A stretch of 64,000 nucleotides of DNA from DASVFB01 sp963766345 (GCA_963766345.1 CAVXZL010000008.1:496001-560000); one strand, 5' to 3'; shown: positions 1 to 8,625, counted from the first letter of the stretch. Numbers and translations are program-made. Notes: generated by a model from the sequence alone, not told the origin.

Positions 1-175
1 CGCCCTTCAGCCGCAGCGCCTGCGAGCGGTCGCCGGTCTCGCCCGTCGCCTGCACCTGCAGCGTGCGGGTGAGCGAGTCCGGGTTGTACTGCAGCGCGAT
101 GACGCGCAGCACGCGCCCGCTGTCGGGATCCATCTGCACGAGCCCGCCCTTGAGGAGCCTCGGCGACAGTGTCAT
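1..175 (-). CDS. eCIS tube/LysM-type structural protein, N-terminal part (cut by window edge)
   Basis: The first 58 residues are visible; the rest lies beyond the left edge. The ATG follows the stop of the upstream DUF4157 gene by 10 bp, so this is the next gene of the injection-system operon. The visible N-terminus contains the motif VIALQYNPDSLTRTLQVQ, which I associate with contractile-injection-system tube/hub-associated proteins that often carry a LysM domain further on. That assignment rests on family knowledge of the N-terminus only; the LysM or other C-terminal domain cannot be seen here. Confidence 0.6.
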   Translation of the reverse strand, partial: MTLSPRLLKGGLVQMDPDSGRVLRVIALQYNPDSLTRTLQVQATGETGDRSQALRLKG

Positions 176-185
176 CCGGCGCGCC

Positions 186-2483
186 TCACTTCGGCAGGTT
201 CTTGTCGAGGAAGTCGTAGACGTTCGGCCGCAGCGCCTTCAGCGTGTCGGGCGACGTGATGTAGAGCGAGTACGACTCGGCGAACGCCTCCTGGAAATCC
301 GTCTGCCCGTACGCGGAGACGGCCTTGCCGCCGTCCTTCGCCATCGCCTCGCGGAACTTGTTGCCCTGCACCTGCGAGCCGATGACGTCCTTGAACTCGC
401 CGGTCGGCTGCTTCACGGACTGCGTGCCGGAGGTCGCGCGCGCCTTCGTCAGCGCCGCCTCCGCGTCCTCCTGTGCCTTCAGCGTCGCCTTGACGTCCTT
501 CTCCTCAGGCCCGCCGAGCGGGTAGCTGTACTTCGTCTTGTCCTTGGGGTCCGGGTACTTCGTCGAGAGCGCGTCGACCGCGGCATCCGCCTTGTCCTTG
601 TCCGCGCCCGCCTTGCGTAGCGGCGTGAGGTCGATCGCGTGGCCGATCTCGTGGACGATGGCGCGCGTCGCACCTTCCGATGCCGTCGTGCCGGCGCCCT
701 TGAAGCGCGACTGCGAGGGCGTGAACGCCTTGTCGTACATCGTCACCGTGTGCGTCTTCGGGTCGTAGTCGCCTGCGGCGGCAGGGTCGTTCTGCTTCGC
801 GGTGTCCCGCGCGAACTTGAGACCGCTGACGACCGCGAGCTGCGCCTCCGGGATCTGGTCGATCGCGGCGCGCAGGGCATCGAGCTCCGTGCCGCTGTAC
901 GACTGCGAGAGCGAGTACTTCTTGATCTTGTCGGCGACGGGATCCGCGGGAGGCGGCTTGCCGGGCTCGGCGACCGGCGCCTTCGTCCCCGCGGGCGCGG
1001 TGGCTGCGCCGAGCGCCTCGACGAGGATCTTCGGCGCGGGCGCCTTGCCGCCGGGAGGCGCCGGCGGCGCGTCGTACGTGAAGCGGTAGAGCCCCTTGCC
1101 TTTCGACGGCACGTCGAGCTCGAGCGTGATCGTCGAGTTCTCCACGAGCGGCGTCGGCGTGATGTCGGTGCCGTTGCTGAGCACGGCGGCGACGTTCGAG
1201 AGTCCGTGCTGGAGCGCGGGATCGACGCCCGTCTCGAACGTGGCCGCGGTCACGCCGGCAGGGAACGGGAACGTCACCTTCGTCCCGGTCGTCGCGAACT
1301 TCTCCGCGAGGCCCGGCACGGTGACACTCGACGTGACGATTTGGATGCGCTTGCGGTCCTCCTCGGGCAGGTCGGCCAGAGCCCGTGCGACCGGCGTGCC
1401 GCCGCCACGCTCGGCCGCGCCGTGCTGCACGGTGTGCGCGAGCTCGTGCGCGAGCAGCTCCCGCCCTTGCGACGTCGACGGCGAGTAGCGGCCGGCGGCG
1501 AACGCGATGTCCGGCCCGACCGTGAACGCGGCGGCGTCGAGCTCGGTCGCCTTGGCGGCGGCTCGCGCATCGTCGTGCACGCGAACCGCCGAGAAGTCGT
1601 AGCCAAAACGGGTCTCCATCGCCCGGCGCGTCGCCGGCTCGAGCGGGCGGCCCGAGGAAGCGAACGCGTCGTCGACGTCGGCATGCTCGGGGCTTGCGGC
1701 GGAGGGCGAGGCCGGCGCGCGCTGCACCGGCGTCTGCTCCTCGTCCTTCTTCGGCGCGTCGTCGGCTTTCTTCTCCGGCGTGCCCTTGAGCGGGATCTGC
1801 AGGCCGGGCAGTGTGCCCGACTGCGACCGCACCCACGCGTCGACGAGCTCCTGCTCCTGCTTCTTCTCCGCGGCCTTCTGGCTCTGCGGCTTGAACATCT
1901 CCTGCTCGCGCTTCAGCCGGTCGACGTCGGCGGCGATCTTCTCGCTCTCCGACGTCTTCTTGCCCTTCGGCCCCTGCTCCTTGTAGGTCAGCGTCAGGCC
2001 GACGAACGACGGCGCGTTCACCGGGCCGTCGAGGCGAACCTGCGCGGAGAGGCCGGGCGTGATCTTGTCGAGCGGGATCGCCGGCGGCTGGAAAGGCAGC
2101 GGCTTCTTCGCCGCGCCGAGGGCCGCGACGCCTCCGGCAGCCGCGACTCCGGTGGCGATCATCCCCGGCGTCGACGTCGCAGCGTCCTTCACCGTCTTCA
2201 CGAGCGGGTCGGCGAGCACCTTCTCCTTGACCGCCTTGCCCTGCGGCGTCTCGGCGGCAGCCTCCGCGACCTTCGCCGCCGCCTCCTTGTACTTCTCCTC
2301 GTCGGTCTTCGGCTTCGGGGTCTCCTGCCGCTGCACCGTCGCCGGGACGCCGGAGAACGACCAGCCCGCGACGCTGCCGCCGCGCGCGACAACGCTCCCG
2401 GCACGCTTCGCCTCGCGTTCAGCCGTGTCGTGCGGCTGCGAGACGGGCCGCGGTCCGGTCGTGCGAAGGCGCGTGTTGCTCAA
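186..2483 (-). CDS. DUF4157 (eCIS core) protein with C-terminal lethal-factor-like zinc protease domain
   Basis: About 765 residues. I chose the TTG start because it overlaps the upstream stop (TTGA) and gives an N-terminus (PVSQPHDTAEREAKRA ... GSVAGWSF) matching that of the neighbouring paralogue. Upstream in-frame sequence is out-of-frame shadow of that neighbour. A DUF4157 domain with a HELAH motif sits in the middle. The C-terminus has a second zinc site, HEIGHAID near residue 611, followed about 120 residues later by the segment QEAFAESYSLY, the layout of gluzincin proteases related to anthrax lethal factor and Pro-Pro endopeptidases. DUF4157 proteins are known to be associated with extracellular contractile injection systems. 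That this is a delivered toxin or maturation protease is inference. A Pro/Lys-rich region with repeated DEEQ/PKKD stretches separates the parts. Confidence 0.8.
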   Translation of the reverse strand: MSNTRLRTTGPRPVSQPHDTAEREAKRAGSVVARGGSVAGWSFSGVPATVQRQETPKPKTDEEKYKEAAAKVAEAAAETPQGKAVKEKVLADPLVKTVKDAATSTPGMIATGVAAAGGVAALGAAKKPLPFQPPAIPLDKITPGLSAQVRLDGPVNAPSFVGLTLTYKEQGPKGKKTSESEKIAADVDRLKREQEMFKPQSQKAAEKKQEQELVDAWVRSQSGTLPGLQIPLKGTPEKKADDAPKKDEEQTPVQRAPASPSAASPEHADVDDAFASSGRPLEPATRRAMETRFGYDFSAVRVHDDARAAAKATELDAAAFTVGPDIAFAAGRYSPSTSQGRELLAHELAHTVQHGAAERGGGTPVARALADLPEEDRKRIQIVTSSVTVPGLAEKFATTGTKVTFPFPAGVTAATFETGVDPALQHGLSNVAAVLSNGTDITPTPLVENSTITLELDVPSKGKGLYRFTYDAPPAPPGGKAPAPKILVEALGAATAPAGTKAPVAEPGKPPPADPVADKIKKYSLSQSYSGTELDALRAAIDQIPEAQLAVVSGLKFARDTAKQNDPAAAGDYDPKTHTVTMYDKAFTPSQSRFKGAGTTASEGATRAIVHEIGHAIDLTPLRKAGADKDKADAAVDALSTKYPDPKDKTKYSYPLGGPEEKDVKATLKAQEDAEAALTKARATSGTQSVKQPTGEFKDVIGSQVQGNKFREAMAKDGGKAVSAYGQTDFQEAFAESYSLYITSPDTLKALRPNVYDFLDKNLPK

Positions 2484-3895
2484 GGCGTGGCCGCCTGTTC
2501 CCCGATCTTCTTGCCCGCGAGGTAACCCAGAAGGCCGCCGCCGGCGAGGCCGAGAACCAGGCCCGCGACCGCGCCGATCGGGCCGAGCGCCGCGCCGAGG
2601 AGAGCGCCGCCCAGTCCCCCGCCGAAACCGCCGAGCAGGAAACCGATCGCACCGCCGATGCCCGGTGCACGGCTCGTCGGGATGTGCGACGCCTGCTGCA
2701 CCTTGTACGTGCAACCCGTGAACGCCGGCATGAGCTCCGCGAACGGCTCGTAGTCGCGCGGGCTCACGAACGAGCCGCGGCCCATGATGTCCGACTTCTG
2801 CTCGAAGTTGGTGCCGTAGCACTCGTCGTCGTCCCGGTTGCAATGGATGTGCGGCAGCCCGAGCATGTGGCCGAACTCGTGCTCGGACGCGAACTGCGGA
2901 TGGCCCGGGCTCTCCTCAACGTCGAGGACGTCCATCGTTCCCTGGCGCGTGCCCGCGCGGCTCTGCCGGAACTCGTCCGTGTAGCTGATGTTCAGCACCG
3001 TGTGAAAGTTGGAGGTGACCGGGATCACCCGGACGTTCACCACGACCTGCTGCGGCTCGCCCGCGCACGTGCCGTCGGGGACGAGGAAGTGCTTGAAGCT
3101 CCACCGGCTCTCGACCTGCTTGATGAACGCGTCGCGCCAGGCGTTCTTCTTCTCCTGCGACGGCCACGCCTTCACGTTGTTGACGAAGTTGAAGAAGACC
3201 TTCTTCGTCACCGTGAGCCAGCCCGTCGGCCGGTAGAGCTCGGCGTCGACGGAGTTGCCGCGGCCAACGTTCTGCTTCAGCTCGCGGTCGGGACGCGCGG
3301 GTGGAGGCGCGGCCGGCGCCGCGGGAGCTGCCGGTGCAGCCCCCGCGGGCGCAGGCGAGGGCGCCGGGTTGGCGGCCTGGCGGTGAACCGTCGACTTGTC
3401 GCCCGACGCGCGGTGCTGCACGACGTGCGCGAGCTCGTGCGCGAGCAGCGTCCGGCTCGACGGCGTCGACGCGTTCGGCTTTCCCTCGGCGCTGACGATG
3501 TCCTCGCCGACCGTGTAGGCGCGCGCGTCGACCGCGCGGGCGGACTCGGCCGCCCTGCTGTCGCCGTGCAGGCGGACGCTGCCGAAGTCGTGGCCGAACG
3601 CCGTCTCCATGAAGAGCCGTGAGGCCGCGTCGAGCCCGGTGCCCGGACCGCTCGGTTGCTCTGTCTGCGCCTGCGCGCGACACCTCGGGCAGCTGCACTT
3701 CCCCGGGCCCGCGCAGCGGTGAACGGACGGAGGCGCCGTCGGCTGCGACGCGAACGACCAGCCGGCGACGCTCGCGCCGCGTGCGACCTCGTTCGCCGCG
3801 CGCTCGGCCTCGCGCTCGTCACGGTCGTGCGGCTTGGACACGCGGCGCACGGGCGCCTGCGACTTCGCCGGCGCGGGAGCGAGCACGCGCGTCAT
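2480..3895 (-). CDS. DUF4157 (eCIS core) protein with metzincin protease domain and glycine-zipper tail
   Basis: 471 residues; the ATG overlaps the preceding stop (ATGA). Order of parts: N-terminal motif RRVSKPHDRDEREAERA (residues 17-33); a four-cysteine cluster CAGPGKCSCPRC (61-72); DUF4157 domain with HELAH at 153-157; a Pro/Ala linker (about 175-202); then a protease domain with the full metzincin zinc signature HEFGHMLGLPH (339-349) and a likely Met-turn SDIMGRG. The last 60 residues are Gly/Ala/Leu-rich (GFLLGGFGGGLGGALLG and similar) and look membrane-inserting, ending in a Lys-containing tail. Metzincin identity is well supported by motif. Its role as injected effector or pore-associated cargo is inferred from its place in the injection-system operon. 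Confidence 0.85.
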   Translation of the reverse strand: MTRVLAPAPAKSQAPVRRVSKPHDRDEREAERAANEVARGASVAGWSFASQPTAPPSVHRCAGPGKCSCPRCRAQAQTEQPSGPGTGLDAASRLFMETAFGHDFGSVRLHGDSRAAESARAVDARAYTVGEDIVSAEGKPNASTPSSRTLLAHELAHVVQHRASGDKSTVHRQAANPAPSPAPAGAAPAAPAAPAAPPPARPDRELKQNVGRGNSVDAELYRPTGWLTVTKKVFFNFVNNVKAWPSQEKKNAWRDAFIKQVESRWSFKHFLVPDGTCAGEPQQVVVNVRVIPVTSNFHTVLNISYTDEFRQSRAGTRQGTMDVLDVEESPGHPQFASEHEFGHMLGLPHIHCNRDDDECYGTNFEQKSDIMGRGSFVSPRDYEPFAELMPAFTGCTYKVQQASHIPTSRAPGIGGAIGFLLGGFGGGLGGALLGAALGPIGAVAGLVLGLAGGGLLGYLAGKKIGEQAATP

Positions 3896-4149
3896 CGCTT
3901 GCCGCCTTTGGAGATGTTGCTCCAGACGGCTCCGGCGACGGCATTGCCCACTGCCGCGGGCTCACGCGCCGGCGCCGTGACGGGCGGGAGCCGGCGGAAC
4001 GCCTCTGCGCGTGCGCGGGGCGCGATCTCAGCGTCGGCGGCAAGCGTCGCGAGACGCGCTTCGAGCGCGTCCACCGCGACGCGGGCGTCCTCCGGCGAGA
4101 GTCCGCGGAGCACGACCTCGTCCACGACGATCTCGAGCCGCCGCGTCAC
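3892..4149 (-). CDS. small eCIS-operon protein of unknown function
   Basis: 85 residues from a GTG that overlaps the ATPase stop (GTGA); its own stop overlaps the next ATG (ATGA). The N-terminal 50 residues are compact and charged (RLEIVVDEVVLRGLSPEDARVAVDALEARL), with an amphipathic-helix look. The C-terminus ends in AVWSNISKGGKR. I do not recognise a family. Double overlap on both sides argues for translational coupling and a real gene belonging to the injection system, possibly an assembly factor or adaptor for the downstream DUF4157 proteins. Confidence 0.7.
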   Translation of the reverse strand: MTRRLEIVVDEVVLRGLSPEDARVAVDALEARLATLAADAEIAPRARAEAFRRLPPVTAPAREPAAVGNAVAGAVWSNISKGGKR

Positions 4150-6041
4150 CGCAGCGCCTCCGTCTCGCTGTCCGTGAGCGGGCGCTCGGCCTTCGCGTAC
4201 TCGATCCGCGCGGCGTGCAGCACGTGCTCCGGCGTGATCGGCGTCCCTGCCTCCGCCGCGGCGAACGCAGCCGACAACGCGATCGACCGGATCGACCCGC
4301 CCGAGACGTTCAGCGCCGCGATCCGTTCCGGGACGACGCCGTCGAGCGGCGCCTCGCGCGGAAGCTCGCGCCGCCAGATCTCCGCGCGCTGCGACGCGTC
4401 GGGGAACGGGAACTGCACGACGAAGCGCAGCCGCCGCAGGAACGCGCGGTCGACGTTCGCGCGCAGATTCGTCGTCAGGATCGCGAGCCCGCGGTACGCC
4501 TCCATCCGCTGCAGGAGGTACGAGATCTCGAGGTTCGCGTAGCGGTCGTGGCCGTCGCGCACCTCGCCGCGCTTGCCGAAGAGCGCGTCCGCCTCGTCGA
4601 AGAGCAGGACGGCGCCGCTCGCCTCGGCGGCCTCGAAGAGCGTGCGCAGGTTCTTCTCGGTCTCGCCGATGTACTTGCTCACCGTCGCGGCGAGGTCGAT
4701 GCGGTAGAGGTCGAGACCGAGTTCGCCGGCGAGGACCTCCGCCGCGAGCGTCTTGCCCGTGCCGCTCTCGCCGCTGAAGAGCGCGGTCACGCCGAGCCCG
4801 CGCGACGTGCGCGCGCCGAACGCCCAGCGCTCGTACACCTGCGTGCGGTAGCGGACGTGACGCGAGATCTCGCGAAGCAGGTCGAGGTGGCCGGGCGGGA
4901 GCACGAGGTCTTCCCACGTCGCCTCCGGGTCGATCCGCTGCGCGAGCCCGTCGAGGCGCACGCGTGCGCGCTCGCGGCAAAGCCGCCTCAGCGTGGCCTC
5001 GTCGGCGATCGTCGCGACGAGCTCGCGCGCGACGCTGTCGATCGCGGCCGCGCCGAGACGGAAGTGCTGCGCGAGCTCCTCGACCGTGTCGGGCAGGCGG
5101 CCGCCGAGCGCCTTCGTCCAGAGCCCTCTCGCCTCGGGCGGCGACGGCAGCCGTACCGAGCGATGCAGCGTCACCCGGCCGGGCGCGCGTACGTCTCCCT
5201 CGCCGACGACGACGACCACCGGTGTCGCGAGCTCTTCGAGGAACGCGTTCACGTCCGCGTCGTCGGCCTCGACGACCGGGACTGCACCGAGCAGCAGCGC
5301 CTCGCGCTCGATCAGGCGCGCGACCGCGGCGAGCTCCGCGCCCGGCGGCGGCAGCGCCGTCGCGCGGACGGCGAGCGAGCCGCCGGCAAGGCTCGCGGCG
5401 ACGGCCTGCGCGACGCCGAGCCGCGCGTCGCGGTCCTCGCCGTCGAGCTTCACGAGCACCCGCGCCTGCGTCGTCACCACCGTCGCGGCGAGCTCGTCTG
5501 CAAGAGCGAGCTGCGACGGCGCGAGCGGAACGGCGCGTTGCTCCCGGCGAACGATGCCTTCGAGGCGCTCGTCAATCGCCTCGATCCCCGTCAGGTAATG
5601 CAGCACGCGCTCGTCGATGCCCAGCGGGCGGCTCGCGAGCGTCGCGCCGGCTGCAGGCTCGAGCAGCCGCCAGCGGCGAAGCGGCGCGCCGGGCGCGAGC
5701 GCGTCCCAGTGCCCCTGCGGCAGCACCGAGAGCGCCAGCCCGAACGTCGGCCGCGGGTCGGCTCCGTTCTGCAACGTGGCGACGAGCGCGGCGACGTCTC
5801 CGTCCAGCTCCACCGCAGCCGTGAGCAGCAACAGCTGGCGCTCGAAGGTCGAGAGACCGAGCAGCCGCGTCAGCGAATCGGTCGCAGGCTCGAACTCGGT
5901 CGCGTGCAAGGGCGGCTGCGGCGTCGCCGTGCCGTCGCGGAACGCCTCGAGCAACGTGCGCACGTACGCGATCTCGGCGACGAGCGGTCCCTGCTCGCGC
6001 TCGGCTGCGGTCGGCGCGCGGTCGGCGAGCACGGCAGTCAC
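4146..6041 (-). CDS. AAA+ ATPase of the contractile injection system (Afp15/Pvc15-like)
   Basis: 631 residues from a GTG that overlaps the stop of the DUF4255 gene. The C-terminal half is a classic AAA+ module: Walker A GESGTGKT, Walker B VLLFDEADALF, a sensor-1-like TTNLR segment, and arginine-rich LRRLRF. The N-terminal 300 residues are a degenerate helical/ATPase-like region typical of this family. Membrane-free AAA+ ATPases are a conserved component of extracellular contractile injection systems and are thought to act in assembly or cargo loading. The neighbours (sheath, tube, DUF4255, DUF4157) make the assignment firm. Confidence 0.92.
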   Translation of the reverse strand: MTAVLADRAPTAAEREQGPLVAEIAYVRTLLEAFRDGTATPQPPLHATEFEPATDSLTRLLGLSTFERQLLLLTAAVELDGDVAALVATLQNGADPRPTFGLALSVLPQGHWDALAPGAPLRRWRLLEPAAGATLASRPLGIDERVLHYLTGIEAIDERLEGIVRREQRAVPLAPSQLALADELAATVVTTQARVLVKLDGEDRDARLGVAQAVAASLAGGSLAVRATALPPPGAELAAVARLIEREALLLGAVPVVEADDADVNAFLEELATPVVVVVGEGDVRAPGRVTLHRSVRLPSPPEARGLWTKALGGRLPDTVEELAQHFRLGAAAIDSVARELVATIADEATLRRLCRERARVRLDGLAQRIDPEATWEDLVLPPGHLDLLREISRHVRYRTQVYERWAFGARTSRGLGVTALFSGESGTGKTLAAEVLAGELGLDLYRIDLAATVSKYIGETEKNLRTLFEAAEASGAVLLFDEADALFGKRGEVRDGHDRYANLEISYLLQRMEAYRGLAILTTNLRANVDRAFLRRLRFVVQFPFPDASQRAEIWRRELPREAPLDGVVPERIAALNVSGGSIRSIALSAAFAAAEAGTPITPEHVLHAARIEYAKAERPLTDSETEALR

Positions 6042-7324
6042 GCCGGCACCGCCACCGTCTGCGTCGAGTCGAACGCCGGCGGCTCGACCGACCGGTCGAG
6101 GAGCAGGCTCTCGACTCCGTCGACGGTCAGACGCACCCACTGCGCGCCGGAAGGAACGACGCCGAGCTCGAACGTGAGCGTCGACGTCGCCGTCGGATGC
6201 GCGTCGACGAGGCCCGAGTCCCCGCCGAGCGTCAGCGTCGCGTCCTGCTCGGGGCGAAGCTGCGGCTTGACGTCGAGCGTCACCGTGACGCGATGCGTCG
6301 TCCCGTCGCGCGTGATGCTCGACGGCGGCAGTTGCGGCTCGGGCGCGAGGAGCATCGCGCCGACGTTCGACACGCGCGGCTTCGTCTCGCCTGGGCGGAC
6401 GAGCTCGACGGCCACCGTGTAGACGCCGGCAGGCCACTGCTGCTCTGCGGCCGCGCCGGACGGAAGCGTCACGTCGATGCCGGACGTGTCGGTGCTCGCG
6501 CCGACGGTGATCTCGTTCGGCGGGTCGAGCAGCCTGTGCGCGAACCGGACGACCGCGGACGTCCCGTCGAGGTGGTGGCCCGCGACGCGCACCGGCTCGC
6601 CGAGGCGCGCGGCGGGCTGGTCGTGGCCCGGGTTCGGGTCGATCTCGAGGATCGTCGGGAACGGCGGCAGCAGGCTCGGCTCGACGGTGACCCCGCGCGT
6701 GAGCACCGGCAGCGGCGTTCGCTTCGGCCGGCGCGCCTCGATCAGGACGACGGACACGACGTACGCCGCGGTCGGCCGGTAGTGAGCCTGGATCGCCGAC
6801 CAGAGGCGCGACATCTCCTCCGAGTCCATCGGCTCGTCGGTGATCGTCACCGAGTCGATCTGGTCGGCGAGGTCGGACGCGGTCAGCGCCTGGAACGCCG
6901 GCGGCAGGATCGTCGTGTCGAGCGGGTCGGGCTGGAGCGCGCGGCGGATCGCGGCGCGGTCGAGCACCGGCCGCTCGTGCATCAGGTGCATCGCGTAGCC
7001 GAGCAGGATCTCCGCCTGGAAGTCGGCGCTGCCGTACGCCGTGAGGAGGTAGTGGAGGTTCAGCGCGAGCGGCGGGTTCGCGACGCGCGAGCCGTTGCCG
7101 TCGAACGTCGGTTGGCCGACCTCCATCCAGCCGAGGTTCCGGCTCGTGCGGTAGAGAAAGAGGTTGAGCGACGGCGTCGGCTCGGGCTCGTCGAGCTTGA
7201 TCGTGTCGGGCGCGACCGCGGTGACCTTCACGGGACTGACCGGGAGGCCGACGTCGACGAGTCCGTTGTCGAGCAGATTGCGCAGGACGGCGCTGACAGC
7301 GCCGATCGCAAGCGGCGAGCTCAT
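6038..7324 (-). CDS. DUF4255 protein, sheath/tube terminator-like (Afp16/Pvc16 N-terminal family)
   Basis: 428 residues; ATG overlaps the preceding stop (ATGA). The first 180 residues match the DUF4255 pattern: start MSSPLAIGAVSAVLRNLL, then LNLFLYRTSRNLGWM, NPPLALNLHYLLTAYG and AEILLGYAMHLMHERP. This family caps the tube/sheath in Afp/PVC-type particles. The C-terminal half is beta-rich with Ig-like repeats (VTVTLDVKPQLRPEQDATLTL), as seen in actinobacterial members. It lies between the Pro/Ala-rich protein and the AAA+ ATPase, a usual position. Confidence 0.9.
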   Translation of the reverse strand: MSSPLAIGAVSAVLRNLLDNGLVDVGLPVSPVKVTAVAPDTIKLDEPEPTPSLNLFLYRTSRNLGWMEVGQPTFDGNGSRVANPPLALNLHYLLTAYGSADFQAEILLGYAMHLMHERPVLDRAAIRRALQPDPLDTTILPPAFQALTASDLADQIDSVTITDEPMDSEEMSRLWSAIQAHYRPTAAYVVSVVLIEARRPKRTPLPVLTRGVTVEPSLLPPFPTILEIDPNPGHDQPAARLGEPVRVAGHHLDGTSAVVRFAHRLLDPPNEITVGASTDTSGIDVTLPSGAAAEQQWPAGVYTVAVELVRPGETKPRVSNVGAMLLAPEPQLPPSSITRDGTTHRVTVTLDVKPQLRPEQDATLTLGGDSGLVDAHPTATSTLTFELGVVPSGAQWVRLTVDGVESLLLDRSVEPPAFDSTQTVAVPA

Positions 7325-7899
7325 GCGCTCCGCCTGCCGCGCAGGTAGTCAGCCAGCGACACGCCTTCCTGCCGAGCCGGCTCGCGCCGCGCCGGCTTCG
7401 GCGCCGGCTGCTCGAGGTTCGCGCGCACCTCGAGCCGGCCGATGTGCACCCGTACCGGCGGCTCGTCGGCGGCCACGGTGGCGACGGAGCGCACGCGCTC
7501 GAGCCGCGTCTCGGCGACGTGACGGACGACGGGTGCGGCGGCAACAGGCGCGGCCGGTACGGCGACGGGTGCAGCGCTCGTGCGCGTGTCGCGCGGCGGC
7601 GGCTCGGCGCGCTCCTGCGCGCGAGGCTCCGAGGGCTCGCGCGCGGACTTGCGCCGCGCAGGGGTCTCGACGCCGTCGGCACGCTCGGCCGGCACCGGCG
7701 GATCCGCCTCTGTAACGGGCTCCGCGGCGGTCGCCGGGAGTTCGAGCGGCGCCTCCGGCGCCTCGGAGCGAACCTCCGGCGCGGCCGGCGTCGCGCGCAC
7801 GACCGGCGACTCTGCGGCAGGCCCGATTGGGCGCGGGAGATACATCGAGACCGGAGGCGGGAGCGGAAGGACGCGACTCGGGCGCGTCGCCGACGGCAC
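7321..7899 (-). CDS. Pro/Ala-rich eCIS-operon protein, 5' end probably frameshifted
   Basis: 192 residues as an intact frame from a GTG at 7899. Most of it is Pro/Ala/Glu-rich linker; the C-terminus carries VRVHIGRLEVRA and ends SLADYLRGRR, a pattern I associate with a poorly characterised eCIS component. The preceding gene stops at 7927, leaving a 27-bp gap, unlike the 4-bp overlaps elsewhere in the operon. In a different frame a GTG at 7930 overlaps that stop and encodes SDFLSRLAARAVGDAP, a plausible natural N-terminus. A one-base indel between about 7870 and 7905 would join the two. The functional start is therefore uncertain; the region is clearly coding. Confidence 0.65.
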   Translation of the reverse strand: MPSATRPSRVLPLPPPVSMYLPRPIGPAAESPVVRATPAAPEVRSEAPEAPLELPATAAEPVTEADPPVPAERADGVETPARRKSAREPSEPRAQERAEPPPRDTRTSAAPVAVPAAPVAAAPVVRHVAETRLERVRSVATVAADEPPVRVHIGRLEVRANLEQPAPKPARREPARQEGVSLADYLRGRRSA

Positions 7900-7926
7900 G
7901 AGCGGCCAGGCGCGAGAGGAAGTCGC

Positions 7927-8622
7927 TCACGCGCTCGCCCCCGCGAGCTCGAGGTACGCCTCGCGCCGGGCGTCGCCGAGCGCGAGCACCTCGGCCTCCG
8001 TCCAGCCGTATGCACGCGCGAGCGCGTCGACGTCTCGCAGCAAGCCGAGCGCGCGCGCGCGAACCTCGGCCCAGACGAACCGCGGCACGTCGACGTCGGC
8101 GACGAACTGCTCGCCGCACGCGGGACACGGAACGTCGACCAGCACCTCCGCAAGCGGATCCGCCTCGGCCATCGCGGCTGTCACCGCAGGGCGCACCTCG
8201 TCGCTCGCGCCGGCTTCGACGCACCGCTCGAACAGCACGCGCTCGGCGGTCTCGACGTCCTCGGTCGCAGCGGCGGCGATGACGTCGCGACTGTCCGGCG
8301 GACGCCACACGACGACGCGCCCGTCGACGTCGACAGGCTCCGGCTCGGCGGCTTCGTCCGCCGGAGCGAGCAGCTCCTCGACGTCGAGCACGAACTCGGC
8401 TGCCTCGCCGCAGTGCGGACACGCCGCCGTTGCCGCGAGCGCAGGACCGTTCAGCGCTGCGTGCACGCGGAGCAGCCGCGCGTCACGGCGACCGAGCGGC
8501 AGCCGCGCGAGCTCGTCCGCGTCGCCGCCCTCGAGAGACGCGAGCGCGAGAGCGCGCTCGACCGGACGCAGCGCGTCGGCTTCCTCCCAGAGCTCGAGGA
8601 CGACGGCCGCCGAGAGCTCCAT
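7927..8622 (-). CDS. baseplate hub assembly chaperone-like protein with two zinc ribbons
   Basis: 231 residues; ATG start 3 bp downstream of the tube-protein stop. N-terminus MELSAAVVLELWEEADALRPVERALALAS fits the T4 baseplate-hub-assembly-chaperone-like family found between tube and baseplate genes of phage-tail-like particles. Two CxxC pairs (CPHCGEAAEF and CPACGEQF, roughly residues 68 and 166) suggest metal binding, one in each half, so the protein looks like an internal duplication around an acidic centre. Exact role in assembly is inferred from position. Confidence 0.75.
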   Translation of the reverse strand: MELSAAVVLELWEEADALRPVERALALASLEGGDADELARLPLGRRDARLLRVHAALNGPALAATAACPHCGEAAEFVLDVEELLAPADEAAEPEPVDVDGRVVVWRPPDSRDVIAAAATEDVETAERVLFERCVEAGASDEVRPAVTAAMAEADPLAEVLVDVPCPACGEQFVADVDVPRFVWAEVRARALGLLRDVDALARAYGWTEAEVLALGDARREAYLELAGASA

Positions 8623-8625
8623 CGG

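Noticed and set aside
639..2525. Long plus-strand open frames opposite the eCIS genes
   Set aside because: Arg-rich, low-complexity translations complementary to clear minus-strand genes; typical of GC-rich antisense shadow.
4146..8153. A single 1335-codon minus-strand frame
   Set aside because: Only the part below 6041 is protein-like (AAA+ ATPase); the rest is out-of-frame sequence of the DUF4255 and neighbouring genes.
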